This document shows, piece by piece, positions 28,286 through 39,880 of a stretch of DNA of 64,000 nucleotides. The stretch lies in contig CM022945.1 in NCBI GenBank assembly GCA_012931725.1, positions 154,467,400-154,531,399 of the forward strand. Direction: 5' to 3'. Position numbers and translations under genes: made by a program. This DNA is from Litsea cubeba. Lineage: Eukaryota > Streptophyta > Magnoliopsida > Laurales > Lauraceae. The notes under the pieces are model-generated. The model had not been told where the DNA came from. It ran no database searches and saw only the letters and a program-made list of their open reading frames with translations. Positions within the stretch are counted from its first letter, which is position 1. Every line of letters begins with the position of its first letter.

Positions 28286-31208
28286 AGTTTTTAGGAAATA
28301 AAATACTCTAGAAATATTAAGACGTGTGGTGAGGATTCGTTAGATTGTGTCGATTTGTTTTCTCTTGTCTTTGTTTCTTTGAATTTGAGTCCTCTTTTCT
28401 TTTAGTTCGGGAGACTTTTCTTGTCTTTTCTGTTGTTCTTGTTGTTAGGGAATTTGGATAACCAAATTTCCTCTTTCGTGGGGGAGAATTTGAAATCTCC
28501 ACACCCACATTTAGTGTCTTTTGCTCGTGTTCACGTTGGAGATTAGAAACATTGTGGATTTAACATGTTGTTTTTAGAGAACATCAGCAGACTTTCAGCC
28601 TTCAGCATCTCCATTATGATTCATGAGAGAAGATGCGTACATTTGTTTGCCAGAGAAGAAAATGAGTAATACATGAAGACCCCTTTCAGTTAATCGGAGA
28701 TTGTCATGCGGCATGCCAAGGTAAGTAAGTGAGGAATTGGACCGACTTCCTAATACGAAGGGTTACAGAAGACATTTTGTTTGACTGATTTTATGAAGGG
28801 AGAAGTGATTTTAGTTAGTAAGACTAGAAGTTAGTGCCAGAAACTCATGGATTTCCCGGATTCAATGAGCCTTATTATAGTTTTGGTTGAGAATTTCCGT
28901 AACTTGCAGGTTAGCCAGTGTAGTTGATTCAGCGGTAATACCAAGTGGATGGGTTGGTTGTAGTGAAGACAATTTTTGGCAGCAGAGGAAACCTTGTGGA
29001 TTTTACCGACTTATAGGGTATTGGATTGGACAACGTGTAGATGCAAGTGAATACCTCAGTTAATGTGATGTCCAATTCTTGATGAGAATGATTTTCATGA
29101 TATTTCCATCTTTTGTTATGTTTTTCTTAATGCCTATGATTTATCCTCGTAGTGTTTAAGCTATGGATTATGTTTAACCTTCTTAAGATATTGTTTTACA
29201 ATGATCTTGGAATTTTGCTCTTGTTTTAATTTTCTTAAATGTTGACATCTACATTTCAAGATCTTCATGATTGTATTTCTTTTTCAAAGCATAGTGTGAA
29301 ATTTCTATTTCATTGATTTGTTTCCTTTGGCTATGCAAGATGAACTTCTTAACGGTTTTTGTGTTCAGGTTATATACAGATTCCCACATTTGTTTTAACG
29401 TTCAGCTGTGTTTAGATTTCTACAGGATTTTTATGAACAAATGAGCTCAGATTTCAACAAGGTTTAGTGTTTAATTAACACTCAGATTTTTGCATAGTTT
29501 AATGTACTGCTATATGAATCTGATTTATTTTTGAAGTCCTAATTTGAAAATTGTTAGGTGTTTTTATGGTTTGTTTGGCTATGAAAATATGAATTTCAAA
29601 ATGAATAATGTTGTTTCATACTCAAACTTTAATAAACTTTAATTATTTAAGCTTTATTTGATAATTTAGAGGTTCAGTTTTACTATGTTTTAAAATGATG
29701 AAATTCAGCTAAGTAATTGTTTTAGTCATTATGTTTAAAATTTTAAGATATGTTTGCATTGAATAGAATGAGTTGTATTGGCTTATGGTTGGAGTATGGA
29801 AATGTACGGAATTAAAGGGTTGATGGATGTAAGGAGGTGTATTGGTTCAGTTGGAAACAAATTTGGATTTTTGAGGTAGTGAGCAGAGCTTAAGACATAA
29901 CATTCAGATGAGGCTGAGATAATTATTCCTGCAAGAAAGGTAGAGCATGAGACAGAGGCAGAAGATTGAACAGACTCTAGATTGTGAAATTTTCAATCAA
30001 GCACCATTCGTGAAGCAAATGTTTAGTTATTCTGTGAACCTTGGAGAACAATCAAAAAGTGGTGGAGTTATTTCGAGATTAGGATTAATAAAGTTTCAGT
30101 TCTTCAGGGATTGACATCAGATTGGCATATATGTTTTTGTTGATAACATAGTATCAAACCGAAGATCAAGAACAACAAGCAGATAGAATCAGAGTGAGCA
30201 AGGACTTCTGAGTACAGTGGAGAAAGACTTGAACTTTACAATTTTAAACACACCCATGTTGGGTTTCTAAGATCGGTTATGCTTGTTCGAAGCAGAAAAC
30301 TTGAAGAGTGAAATCTGAAGAGGCAAGCCATGTGAAGTCTCGACACAGAACAGCTCAGCAGGTTATGGCAGTTTAACATCTGATTTATAGCAGTGTGACA
30401 TCAGGGTTGTAGCAGACCAAGTCAGAGACAGGGGACCTATGGAATTTGGAGTTTGTGATTTCAGAACGAAGAAGGACTGTCGATATTCTTGGAGGCCAGA
30501 AGCCGATGATGCATTCGAGGAGCCAACAGATTTCTAAGTCACTCACTTCGAAGTTAACGTGCTGACATGAGGCACTTGCGTTGATAGCTTTGATGGAGAT
30601 GACGGATTGTTTCAGGATTCCGAATCACAGTGGACGAAGAGACTAGCACTTGGTAGGATTTCAATTTCACTAATTCCTCGAAGACAAGACCAGATAGAAG
30701 AGTTTCAAGCTAGAATCAAAATGGTACAGTAAAAGTAAGTATATGGAATTTCAGAAATTTTTGAAGTAGAGGTTATTTCAGAGAAAACATGTCTACGATC
30801 ACATCTTCGTATAAGCGTCAGGAGCACCGTGTACAGTTTTGTAGGGCTTAAGGCACATAATTCCAAGCTGATAGAAAGAGACAGAACTTGCAGTTCCTTG
30901 GACCGATAGTGACTGACGAGGTAAGTAAAAGAGATGATCCAGTGCAAGAACGGCAGATGACACCAGGGATGATTAGAAGAATTGTTAACACTAGTTTGGT
31001 AAGAGAAGTATGTTTTTGAGCAGATATGTGGAACAGTGTGAAGCCTTCAACCGAATCAGAATGTGGTTGCCGGTGCATCTCAACATCAAGTTTAATTAGG
31101 GGACATCTCACTTGCCGAGGTTCAGCGAGGGTGTCAGTGTTTTCTTTAGTCTTTTTGGGTTTTTGATTTTTATTTGGTTTAGACCATTTGGAGGACCAAA
31201 TGGGTTCT

Positions 31209-31220
31209 AAAGGGGGAGGA
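31209..31220 (+). promoter_or_regulatory. Polypurine tract of element A
   Basis: AAAGGGGGAGGA lies directly before the 3' LTR start TGTACGACC. Element B has a longer G run in the same place. Confidence 0.9.
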
Positions 31221-34200
31221 TGTACGACCCTGACCCCCAGTTCTTTTATTTAGTATTATTTTAATCATGGTTTAGCTTTTTAAGCGAGATTTGAGTTGGT
31301 TTGACTTTGTCTTTGAGTTTGACTAGATTTTTTCATAGCCTTGGAGATTTTGAAGACCATTGACTTTGGTTTGACCCGGTCCATATGAATTGTATTTTTG
31401 TGAGAGATTATTCTTATTTTGGAGAATTACAATTTTTACTCCTTTTGACTCATTTTATTAAGTTTAACAACTTTCAGGTTTTGACCATTTTGATTTGATG
31501 ATAAAAAAATACGTTTCTCGAGAAAAAGGGCAAAATTGACATTTTCACTAAATCTGTCCATAAATTTCAAAAATTTTCAGAAATTGGGGAAAATATATTT
31601 TTTAGAAAGTAAATATTTCGTTGATCGATTTTGTCTTCTTCGTCAATCACATTCGAGACCCACAAATTTTAGTTTTAACCTTTGTTATGTTGGGGCCCAT
31701 GGGGCCCATCCCACTTAACTCTTTATAAAGCCAATAGGCTCTTCTTCTTCCCCATTCTTTCATTTTCCTGCAACAAAGAGGGGAGCCTAGGGTTTTCTCC
31801 CAGCCCTTTTCTCTCTCTTCTAGAAAGCTCCCATCTTGAGTGCTAAGTGAGGGAATGATCTCCAAACCTTCTTCCCCACCTTCCAAGCTTTCCAAAGATG
31901 CCATTTTCTAAAGATTTGAGCTAGGAGAGACCACTTTTCCAAGCTCTTCTTCTTTGTTTGAGCTCCAAAAAGGTTAGCAATGGATTTCTTTCTTCAAATC
32001 TTGGTTTTCCAAACCATTTAGAATGTTTTTGTCATCTATGCAAAGAGATTCATGGAGGTTTTGCAAATGTTTGGTTTCTAGGGCATTCTCTTGGATTATT
32101 TTGGGGTTTTTGTGGATTTGGAGCTAGAGTCTTTGTTGAGGCCATCTTTGAGTGATTTGTCCTTCTTCTTGACTAGAGGCAAGTAAATATTCAGATATTG
32201 TGGTGTATGTTGTTTATTATAAGTATTTGTTGTTCTCTTAAAAACTATGAATTTTCTACCTTGGTTTATTGATTTGTTCTTGAAATGTTTAAGCAAAGAT
32301 TTATGCTTATGGTTCCCTAGTTTATGATTTGAATAATCTGAGATTTTTATTTAGTAATGAATCATCTTTGGATTTGTTATGCACATTTCAGATTTTAATG
32401 TTTTGATGGATAAAAAGTGTTTTGTTCATGCTTGAATCTTGGAAAGAATGGAATGATTTAATGTATGGATGTTTTTAATGGATTTGGTGTGGCAAGGAGA
32501 AGCCCAAATTATATTAGATTTGATGTAGAAGAAGTGGGAGGGAAAGAAAAATCAATTGAGAGGAAGAAGTGTAGCAAAAAGGGGAGAAGAACCCCCCCCC
32601 CCCCCCCCCCCTCCCCCCTCCACGGGCTGGACTGCAGGCCAGCTTGCTATAGCGAGCCAGCCTACTGCCTGGCGAGGTCCAGGCAGAAGCCCAGCTCGCT
32701 ATAGCGAGCCAGGCTTCTGTGAGGGCCTGTTTCAGCCCTCTTTCGGCCTCTCTTTTCTTCTTATTTGAAGTCCATTGGACATGTAATGATGCAGAGAAGC
32801 CCAGAGTTGATTGTAAAGTATTGTAATACTTCAAATAGTGTAAATTGAATGGGGAAAATGAGAGAGACTTAATGTGGAATTTGCCGGGAATCTTTTTAAT
32901 CTCAATACACACTTTATCATTTTAAATGTTGTAGATTTTCATTGGTATCAAACATGTTCTTTTATAAATTAATGTTTAAAAGTAAAGTGTGTATTGAGAT
33001 AGCCCCTTGGTAAGTCATGAAGTCATTTAACATTATTCTACTCCATTCCAAGTTAGAAATGTATATGTGTTCTTTGGCAAATTAATTTGAAAGGATTTAT
33101 GCGATTTTCACAACCTTTGATAACCTCGGTGATTTGAAATGAATTGAGGGATTTGCCACAGTTGGAAACATCGATAAAACTACTTGTTTTGAATTAATTG
33201 ATAGTGACCGTTTGTAAATCGTCCAAATAGTTGCTTTTATCAATTCTTGGTAATGTATTGCGATGATTTAAGATCCATCGGTTCGACAAATGGATTTAAG
33301 TGGTTCTCCACGTTCGGAAATACATCGATAAGGCTACTTGTCAGATTTGTTGGATTTGTCATTATTTTCAGTATGTATTTGTTTAGGAGTAGTCCTTTTA
33401 TCGGTTTCAGAAATGAATCACTTTTATGATTTGATTTGTATCGGCTCGGGTTTTGAAAACTAAAGGACCACTAGGCTTAGGTCACCTTGTCGGGCTGATC
33501 ACCCGGATTGGGATCTTTAATTGTCTGCCAGCTGCTGCTTGGATTCTGTCTGTACCAACCATGGCAACGGCTCTGTTTTCGGTCCCACGTGCAGTGGCTA
33601 CGGTTCTGTTTGATAACGACTTTGTTCGTTCTGGTCCCACGGGTAGTGGCTACGGTTCTATCTGCTCTTGTTACTTCGGTAATAGGAGAATATAGCTATA
33701 CGTGGATTGCCAATGTTTTATCCGCTTGATATTTTGTTTTATGATCCTTGTTTATTTCAACTTATTATAGTTTTTGGATTGTTAATGTTCAAGACGTCGA
33801 TCTTTTATCTTATTGTCTTCATTATTCAGGATTTTAAATGTACTACCAATTATTAAGTGTTTTACGTAGTCTGTTGTCTTTTTAAGATATTTATGTTTCA
33901 GATACGATTCATTTATCTGCTTTGATATTTATGTTTAGTCTTTCAACCGTTTTATCATGATTTATTACTATTATTGTTTAACTCCTTAAATGGATTTACA
34001 ATCATTCCATAAGGTTTTATAAATGCCCATTTCCATATTACCTGTTTATTTGTTTGCCAAACCGTCGTGTCTGACCCTGTTTGTTTGGTGCCAGATTTTC
34101 TCTCCTACTGCTTTTTAGGTGTTTGATTGGAGGAGGCAGTGAGCCGCCGGTCTGACGTGAGAGGCTGCCCATTGATATCATCTAGATGTCAAGTTTGGCA

Positions 34201-34620
34201 CCGGAGTTCATGTCTAATTATTGGGGGTAGTATTTCTATTTAGTTGGATATTATTTTGTATGGCTTTGTTAGCCTTTTTCATGGGATTTGTAATTAAGAC
34301 ACTTGTTAATTGTAATTTGAATTTGTGGGAAATAAATTGTCTTGTTACTACCATCTCAGTATTATTTGAATTATGATTTGTGCAAGCCTGCTCATTTGAT
34401 GACTTTATGACATTGGTTGAGTGTGACACGGAATCCGATGGCCACGGGCTCTGGGTCGCAACACCATGATTAGCTTCTGCGAAAAATATGTTCAGCTTGT
34501 GTGGAATTTTATTATCCTCATTCACACTGATCTTGGGAAATACAACAAAATTTTTAATTAATCCCAAAATTTCGCATCCCGAGGTCGGATCGCTGCAGGG
34601 CCCGGTTTCGGGGTGTGACA
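31221..34620 (+). mobile_element. 3' LTR of element A
   Basis: 3400 bp, collinear with the 5' LTR and differing by scattered substitutions (a few percent in the stretches I compared) and C-run length (about 32590). It ends GGGGTGTGACA and is followed by GTCGG. TATA box at 31722-31730. Confidence 0.93.
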
Positions 34621-37293
34621 GTCGGACACGCTCAAGGATGCCCTGAGTGCACGTGTGAGCATGGGAGGATGACTCTGAATTTTTGATAAATTGTGATTTT
34701 GATTGCTTTTGAATGATTTTGTTGTTATCCACAACTTTCGTATTCAGCCCGTCTGTGTTCAAAGCCCAGAAACCCATGTTTTGGCCCAAAAGGATGAAAT
34801 TGTCTTTTCACACTCAAATTTGGACACGAATTTTGAAATCTCAGAACCATATGAAATTTATACTTTTTGGAAACTAGAATTTTCAATGATCATTTTAGCC
34901 TTCTTTTTCGATCTCGTCCGGGGCCTGCAAGAGCATGTTTTAGCCATTTCAAGTTTCAGAACTATTGGGGCCCACAAGTTCACTCAACTTAAGTCATCCC
35001 CCTCACTCACGTTCATTTTCAAACTCCATTCAGTTGCAGAAATTTCAGAACTCAGACCTTAGGAAGAACCACCTTCTTCTCCATCTTCTTCATGTTGCAT
35101 GTCCTAGCATTTGAGCCTGGATTGGAGATTTGATCACACCTTCTTCTTCCTCTTCCTTCAAGCTTCAGCTAGACCTTCCTTGTGCAGAAATCTTTCAAGT
35201 TTTCACCTCCATCCAGCTGTTTGCTTCTTGTTTGGATAGCTTCATGTGAGAGGGATTCTTGAGAAGGTTTTGAAACTAAGGCAAGTAATCTCTTTCATTT
35301 TCCTAGTGCATGTTAAGTATGGAGGTTATTTCAACTTCAAATGTTTGATTTCATTACTAGTTTTGCACTTGTGCTTATATCAACATGTTTGGGGTACTTT
35401 GAAACCCACTTTTATAAGCTTGCATGCATATGTTCTAGTAAGGCTTGAAAATCCTTCGTTTAGTCAAGTTTGAATTCTATTTTTGGGTTACAAATTTAAT
35501 TATTTTGATTGGAATGGTTGATGATCTTTTTTGTTATTGGAGAATGGAGGTATAGGGATGTTTGGTTGATAAAGGAATTGAGCCCTTGGAGAGCATGTAG
35601 GCTCAGGGAAATTGCAAGGTTATGTATAGCAAAGAAAGGAAAGGAGAAGGGAAGAAAAATGGTGGAAATATGAGCCTAAACTAAACTGCCCGTACAGGGT
35701 CGATCAGCTGGCGGTCAGCTGTCGACTGGCGACACAGGATCGATAGCCAATCAAACCCATGGGCTCCAATTCCAGAAGCCTATTTTCCATCAAGATGGTC
35801 GACGGTTAGCTGTCGGGTTACCGACAGGTAACCGACAGCCAACCGAATGGTGATCGACCCCAGTTCGGTTCCATTTCCAGAATGCTGCAATTTATGGTCT
35901 GGAGTCAAGCGGTCAGCCGTCGATCAGCTAGCAACTAGCCGAGAGGTGGCTGAGAGTTGATCGAATTTGCAAAATGAACTGTCTTAGAAGGATTTTTGTA
36001 GGAATGAAAACCAGAATATGTTAAGGGGCCTTTAGCTTGATTTTGCGCATTTGAAATTTGAAATGTCTTCTAGCTTCGGGGGCACCAATTCACTTTTAAA
36101 TTTCGACTTTCGGGTTCCAAATACACGTGGGTCAAATGAAGGGTCTTAACATATACTTGCTAAGCTTGTTTTGAACTTCGGTTTTGATACGATGGATATC
36201 GTTTTGCACTTGCTCTGATTTGCAAATATCAACTTTTTTTTTGAATTGTTTCAAGAACCAAAAAGGGGATCACTTCTTATGCTTTGATTTGCTATAGGTT
36301 ATGCTATTTCTGCTTAGTCCTGCTTTGCCTTGTTTTTGGTAAGTGATTTTTCCCTATTTTCGATCTGTCCTATATATGTTTCGAGTTATTTTGTGCATTC
36401 ATGACTTTAGGTGAATGCCACTAAGCTTGGACTGTCCTTTCAGTCTGATCTATTGTCCGGGGGTCCTTAAGCACTTGGACTATCTGCAGATTAGTCGTAT
36501 ATTTACATATACATCTCTGCTCTGTTTTCGGTTCCGCGGCCGGTCCCCATCTACCTCGTGTGGCATGGGATTCTGTTTAGTTCTGTTCTGTTCTATTTAC
36601 TCTTGTCATCATGTATGATAGAGAAAGGATTGGCTCAATGTGGATTTACTAATCATGATATTATATGTATTCATGCTAGTTTCATTTCTTTAAAATGTAT
36701 CTTAGTCATGTATTTGTTATAAATTCAGTAAACTGCTTTAACATTGTTTTTTTCAAACTTTAATTGATTTATGCTCATGCCTAAATTGATCACCTGCCAA
36801 ACCGTCGGGTTTGATCCTTGTTGTTTTGGTGCCCAGGTGCAGGCGACGTTGCCTTTGAGGAGGAGTGTCTGCAGGAGGTTGTTGAGCCACCCCCAGCCCG
36901 AGAGTGGCAGCCCGACGACGTCAACTAGATGTCGAGTGTGATCTTGAGATGCGTTGCATTTTGCTAAGGGTTTCACATTTTTTTATTTTTGGAATGTATT
37001 GGCCTTTGTTGGCCTCTTATCTCGGTTGTTGACTTAATCAACTTACTTTTGCTAACCTTGAAACTTAAACTACTTGGGAAATGCTACGTTTACACTTCAC
37101 CCTCTGAAATTATGTCTTGATCATGATTTTACTTATGCATCTTGAAATTAATTTGATATGTTTTGCCTTGATGTGATTTGCTACACGCTTCTGCAACCAT
37201 GATTGTGTGAGTTTTTCCCGCCTCTCGTGATCCTCACCGTGGGAACCCGTGGGAAATCGCTATCGCTCGCGGCTTCGGTCCGGGATCGCGACA
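34621..37293 (+). mobile_element. Diverged gypsy-type LTR 'D', target of element A
   Basis: It follows the LTR plan of A, B and C in order but is strongly diverged: AATTTTGAAATCTCAGAA / TACTTTTTGGAAA near 34830-34870 matches the upstream part of LTR B, GGGGCCCAC follows at 34969, then repeated self-complementary words such as CAGCTGTCGACTGG (35700-35960), CACTAAGCTTGGACTG (36418), CTGCCAAACCGTCGGG...TTTGGTGCCC (36796), AACTAGATGTCGAG (36925), and an end GGGATCGCGACA. No primer site or gag follows, so it is a solo or fragmentary LTR. Its left border lies before 24842. Confidence 0.6.
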
Positions 37294-38045
37294 CTACATC
37301 AATTTCTTTGGATGTTGGAGAGGTTGTTGGTTGTGAAACAGAGAGAAAATGGCATCAATAAGAAGCTCTTAATACAAGGAGATGAATGGTAGTGGTGGAT
37401 CTTCATTTGGGCAAGGATTTCCTTGAGTTCCAGGGGGAGAAAGGAAGGAGAAAATGAGAGAAAAGCTTCAGCTGATGTTTCAAACGTCCCTGGCTGGAAA
37501 TGAAATGAGGAGGAAGACAATGGGCTCTTCTTATATAAAGGGAAAAGTGGGGCCCATAACTAATAGCACTTCATAGGCTCGGAATTGGGCTTCCTAGGCC
37601 TCGAATGGACTCGACGAAGCAGATTAAAATGCTCGTCATAAAATCTAGTTTTCAAAATGTATTTTTTGAACATGGTTATGAAAATTTGAAATTTGGGCTT
37701 AGATTTCAATGTGAAAAGTTGTTTTGCCCCTAAGGCTGGGAAACTGATTTTCTATGCTTAGAATGAGGACGGGGTGAACACGAAAGTTGTTGGGGCTAAT
37801 TTGACCTATCAAAAGAACTCAAAATTGGGATTTTTCAAAATAAAAAACAAACCTTTTACAGTAACATGTGTAACTTAAGGCGTCCCTGGGCTGCTAAAAT
37901 GGGTCGAATGGCTCTCAAGAATCTCTAAAGCTATAGAAAACTATTCTAATCACTAACCAAGTCGATTAAACTAAAATCTCACTTAGAGAACTAACCTATA
38001 ACTAAAGATATACTAATCACAAAAATTAGGGATCGGGGTCTTACA
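37294..38045 (-). mobile_element. Inverted LTR fragment 'E'
   Basis: The minus strand begins TGTAAGACCCCGATCCC at 38045 and reaches a TATA box (CTTTATATAAGAAGAGCCC, core 37532-37539) followed by GAGCCCATTG. This is the 5' quarter of an LTR of the same superfamily as A and B, in opposite orientation. It ends against LTR D at about 37294. Confidence 0.7.
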
Positions 38046-38665
38046 AATATACCACGTGTTCTTCTAAAGGTTCCTTGCAATCAAAACAGAACTAATCAAT
38101 CTGCTATGTGTTCTTCTAAAGGTTCCTTGTAAATGCGTTTCAAGAGGATTGTTGAGAAGTAACAAAAACCAAACGTGAGGGTCGTGTAAAAGTATTGAAA
38201 AAAAGATAGAAGGGCCAAAATCCAAAATTAATTCCTTCTTTATGTCGACTTTAGAAACAACAACGCAGTTAATGAGACGGGGAGAGAATGGCATTTAGGG
38301 GAATTGCGGCATGAATGACTGAAAGCGAGGAGAAGTTTAAATGTTTTAAAAGAGGGCCAAAATGGGATGGGGAGTCAAAATCAATTGAGCCTGATTTCTA
38401 AATTGGAACAGTCACTTTCATATATATAAATTCTTTGTGGCGCATCACCACCCAATTTTTGATTGGTGTATTCTAGAATGCTAATGATATTGCAGATATG
38501 GGTGCTACTTTATTTGACCAAAATTATAATCAAGTTATTCAATATTTCAGGTAGTTTATCCCATGTCTTGATTTGGATGCCAATCTACCATTTCAAGAGA
38601 GCAAAATGGTTGTTTCTCATCGGGGATTTTCCATTCGGAAGTTAGTCTGGCTCTTCATAAATATA
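38046..38665. other. Intervening sequence, nothing identified
   Basis: 620 bases of AT-rich sequence. A short duplication (GTGTTCTTCTAAAGGTTCCTTG at about 38057 and 38107, with one shorter flank) is the only structure I see. It could be the interior end of the Copia-like element to the right. Confidence 0.4.
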
Positions 38666-39544
38666 TGTTAGTTTTATGGACTCAATCCAGTAGATGATAT
38701 AATAAATTGATTAATTTCTTTATTTATCAGTATATTCATGCTTTCCTTTCATGAGATGAATGGTGATTTATTATATACTTGCACATAACCAATACGAATG
38801 ACATGATGGTTCATGAGATGAACCGGAGTCCACAAGTATATTAGATGTAACACATGTGTATGGATGAGATCCACATACATGAGACATGTGTAGCAAATCT
38901 TATACTTAAATATCTTCACAACCAATCATGAGATTGGACATCTCATACTGACAAGGTTGCAGCACTTTGATCACTATGAGATAGTGTGATTTGTCTCGAT
39001 CATCAGAATGGAAGATTCTGGATCATAGTGCTGGTGCATTGGATGTATTGAAGGACCATGAGAAGCACCTTATGAACACTGTCTTTAAACTTAAGGTCTG
39101 CTCTCATAATTCCCTAGCAGTAAGCTCTCAATCCTGAGATATTAATGAACTCAAGTTTCTATCCATTTATTTGCTTTGAGTCACCAATGAGTGAGGCCAA
39201 CTGTAGGTCAACACCTCGGTGATTTGGGTACGTGGTAATAGAGCTGTGAGAACATTTATTAGTCAAGATGAAATCTATCTCTAATATCCTCTTGTGCCAA
39301 TTAATGGATTTATCATTGGTAAGTGCGCACCCATTCCGATTAAGAGTTAATTAGAAAGGTACTTATGATCATTATAATTAATTGGGGCCTGTGGCCCCGG
39401 ATTACACATGAGATGTGGGGTCGCGAGTCCTAGTCGGAGCCAGCTTTCTAAGGAATTCCTAGTGGTCCCCACGCTAGCCCAATTATTAGAAAGATACCAA
39501 TTCTAGTTGAACTCTAAAAGGAAAGTTACTATTTTTAGCTATTT

Positions 39545-39759
39545 GAAGTGAGACTTCTAATAGTGGTAATAGTAAACTTACTAATTTTAGTAGAAGTGAG
39601 ACTTCTATTTTAATTAGAAAGGAATTAGAAAGTTACTAATCATATTTGAAGTGAGACTTCTAATTATGATATAGTAAGTTACTAATTGTTAGAGAAGTGA
39701 GACTTCTATTTCAATTAGAAATAAGAGAAAGTTACTAATTTTTATGGAAGTAAGAATTC
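39545..39759. repeat. Five ~50-bp repeats each holding a GAAGTGAGACTTC hairpin
   Basis: GAAGTGAGACTTC (5-base arms, 3-base loop) occurs at 39545, 39593, 39648 and 39694, with a degenerate fifth (GAAGTAAGAATTC) at 39747. Copies alternate with AGTTACTAATT words. They sit 40-250 bases upstream of the TATA box. Confidence 0.9.
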
Positions 39760-39795
39760 TAATATTAATTAGTAAGTGGAGGTTTGCTTTTGTGC

Positions 39796-39803
39796 TATAA
39801 AAG
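39796..39803 (+). promoter_or_regulatory. TATA box of LTR F
   Basis: TGTGCTATAAAAGGAGAGAAG is a textbook plant TATA context. Confidence 0.75.
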
Positions 39804-39815
39804 GAGAGAAGTAGT

Positions 39816-39880
39816 GTTGGACGTCCAACCCCTCATTTCCATAAGTGTTGCACGCCCAACCCTTGGACGTCCACACTTAT
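39816..39880. repeat. Palindromes downstream of the F TATA box
   Basis: GTTGGACGTCCAAC (39816-39829) is a perfect 14-base palindrome. TGGACGTCCA (39864-39873) is another. The latter lies within an inverted repeat ATAAGTGT ... ACACTTAT (39841-39880). All are expected to be in the transcribed leader. Confidence 0.92.

Larger units (their letters stand above)
28264..31220 (+). other. Non-coding interior of element A
   Basis: 2957 bp between the LTRs with no supported protein; the short ORFs match nothing I recognise. It aligns along its length with the interior of element B (43565-46383), starting with long identical stretches after the primer site (for example GTGGTGAGGATTCGTTAG). Conserved AAGGTAAGTAA words (about 28720 here; about 44020 and 46077 in B) look like 5' splice sites. 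Conservation of a non-coding interior is typical of LARDs. Confidence 0.8.
24843..34620 (+). mobile_element. Element A: complete non-autonomous LTR element (LARD-like)
   Basis: LTRs 24843-28263 (3421 bp) and 31221-34620 (3400 bp) start TGTAAGAC or TGTACGAC and end GGGGTGTGACA. A GTCGG duplication flanks the whole at 24838-24842 and 34621-34625. The primer site (28268) and polypurine tract (31209) are in place. The 2957-bp interior has no coding capacity. This is the layout of large retrotransposon derivatives (LARDs), which move with enzymes from an autonomous relative; initiator tRNA-Met priming and long LTRs suggest a gypsy chromovirus partner. It sits inside LTR D. Element B (40108) is the same family. 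Confidence 0.92.

Noticed and set aside
28268..28290. Possible tRNA-Met gene fragment
   Set aside because: Only the 18 bases complementary to the tRNA 3' end are present, right after an LTR end: it is a primer binding site.
34214..34789. 191-codon minus-strand ORF crossing the right border of element A
   Set aside because: It spans the LTR end and target duplication, so it was created by the insertion and cannot be an ancestral gene.
38463..38645. 60-codon ORF at the start of the LTR F region
   Set aside because: Short, AT-rich, without motif or neighbouring coding sequence.
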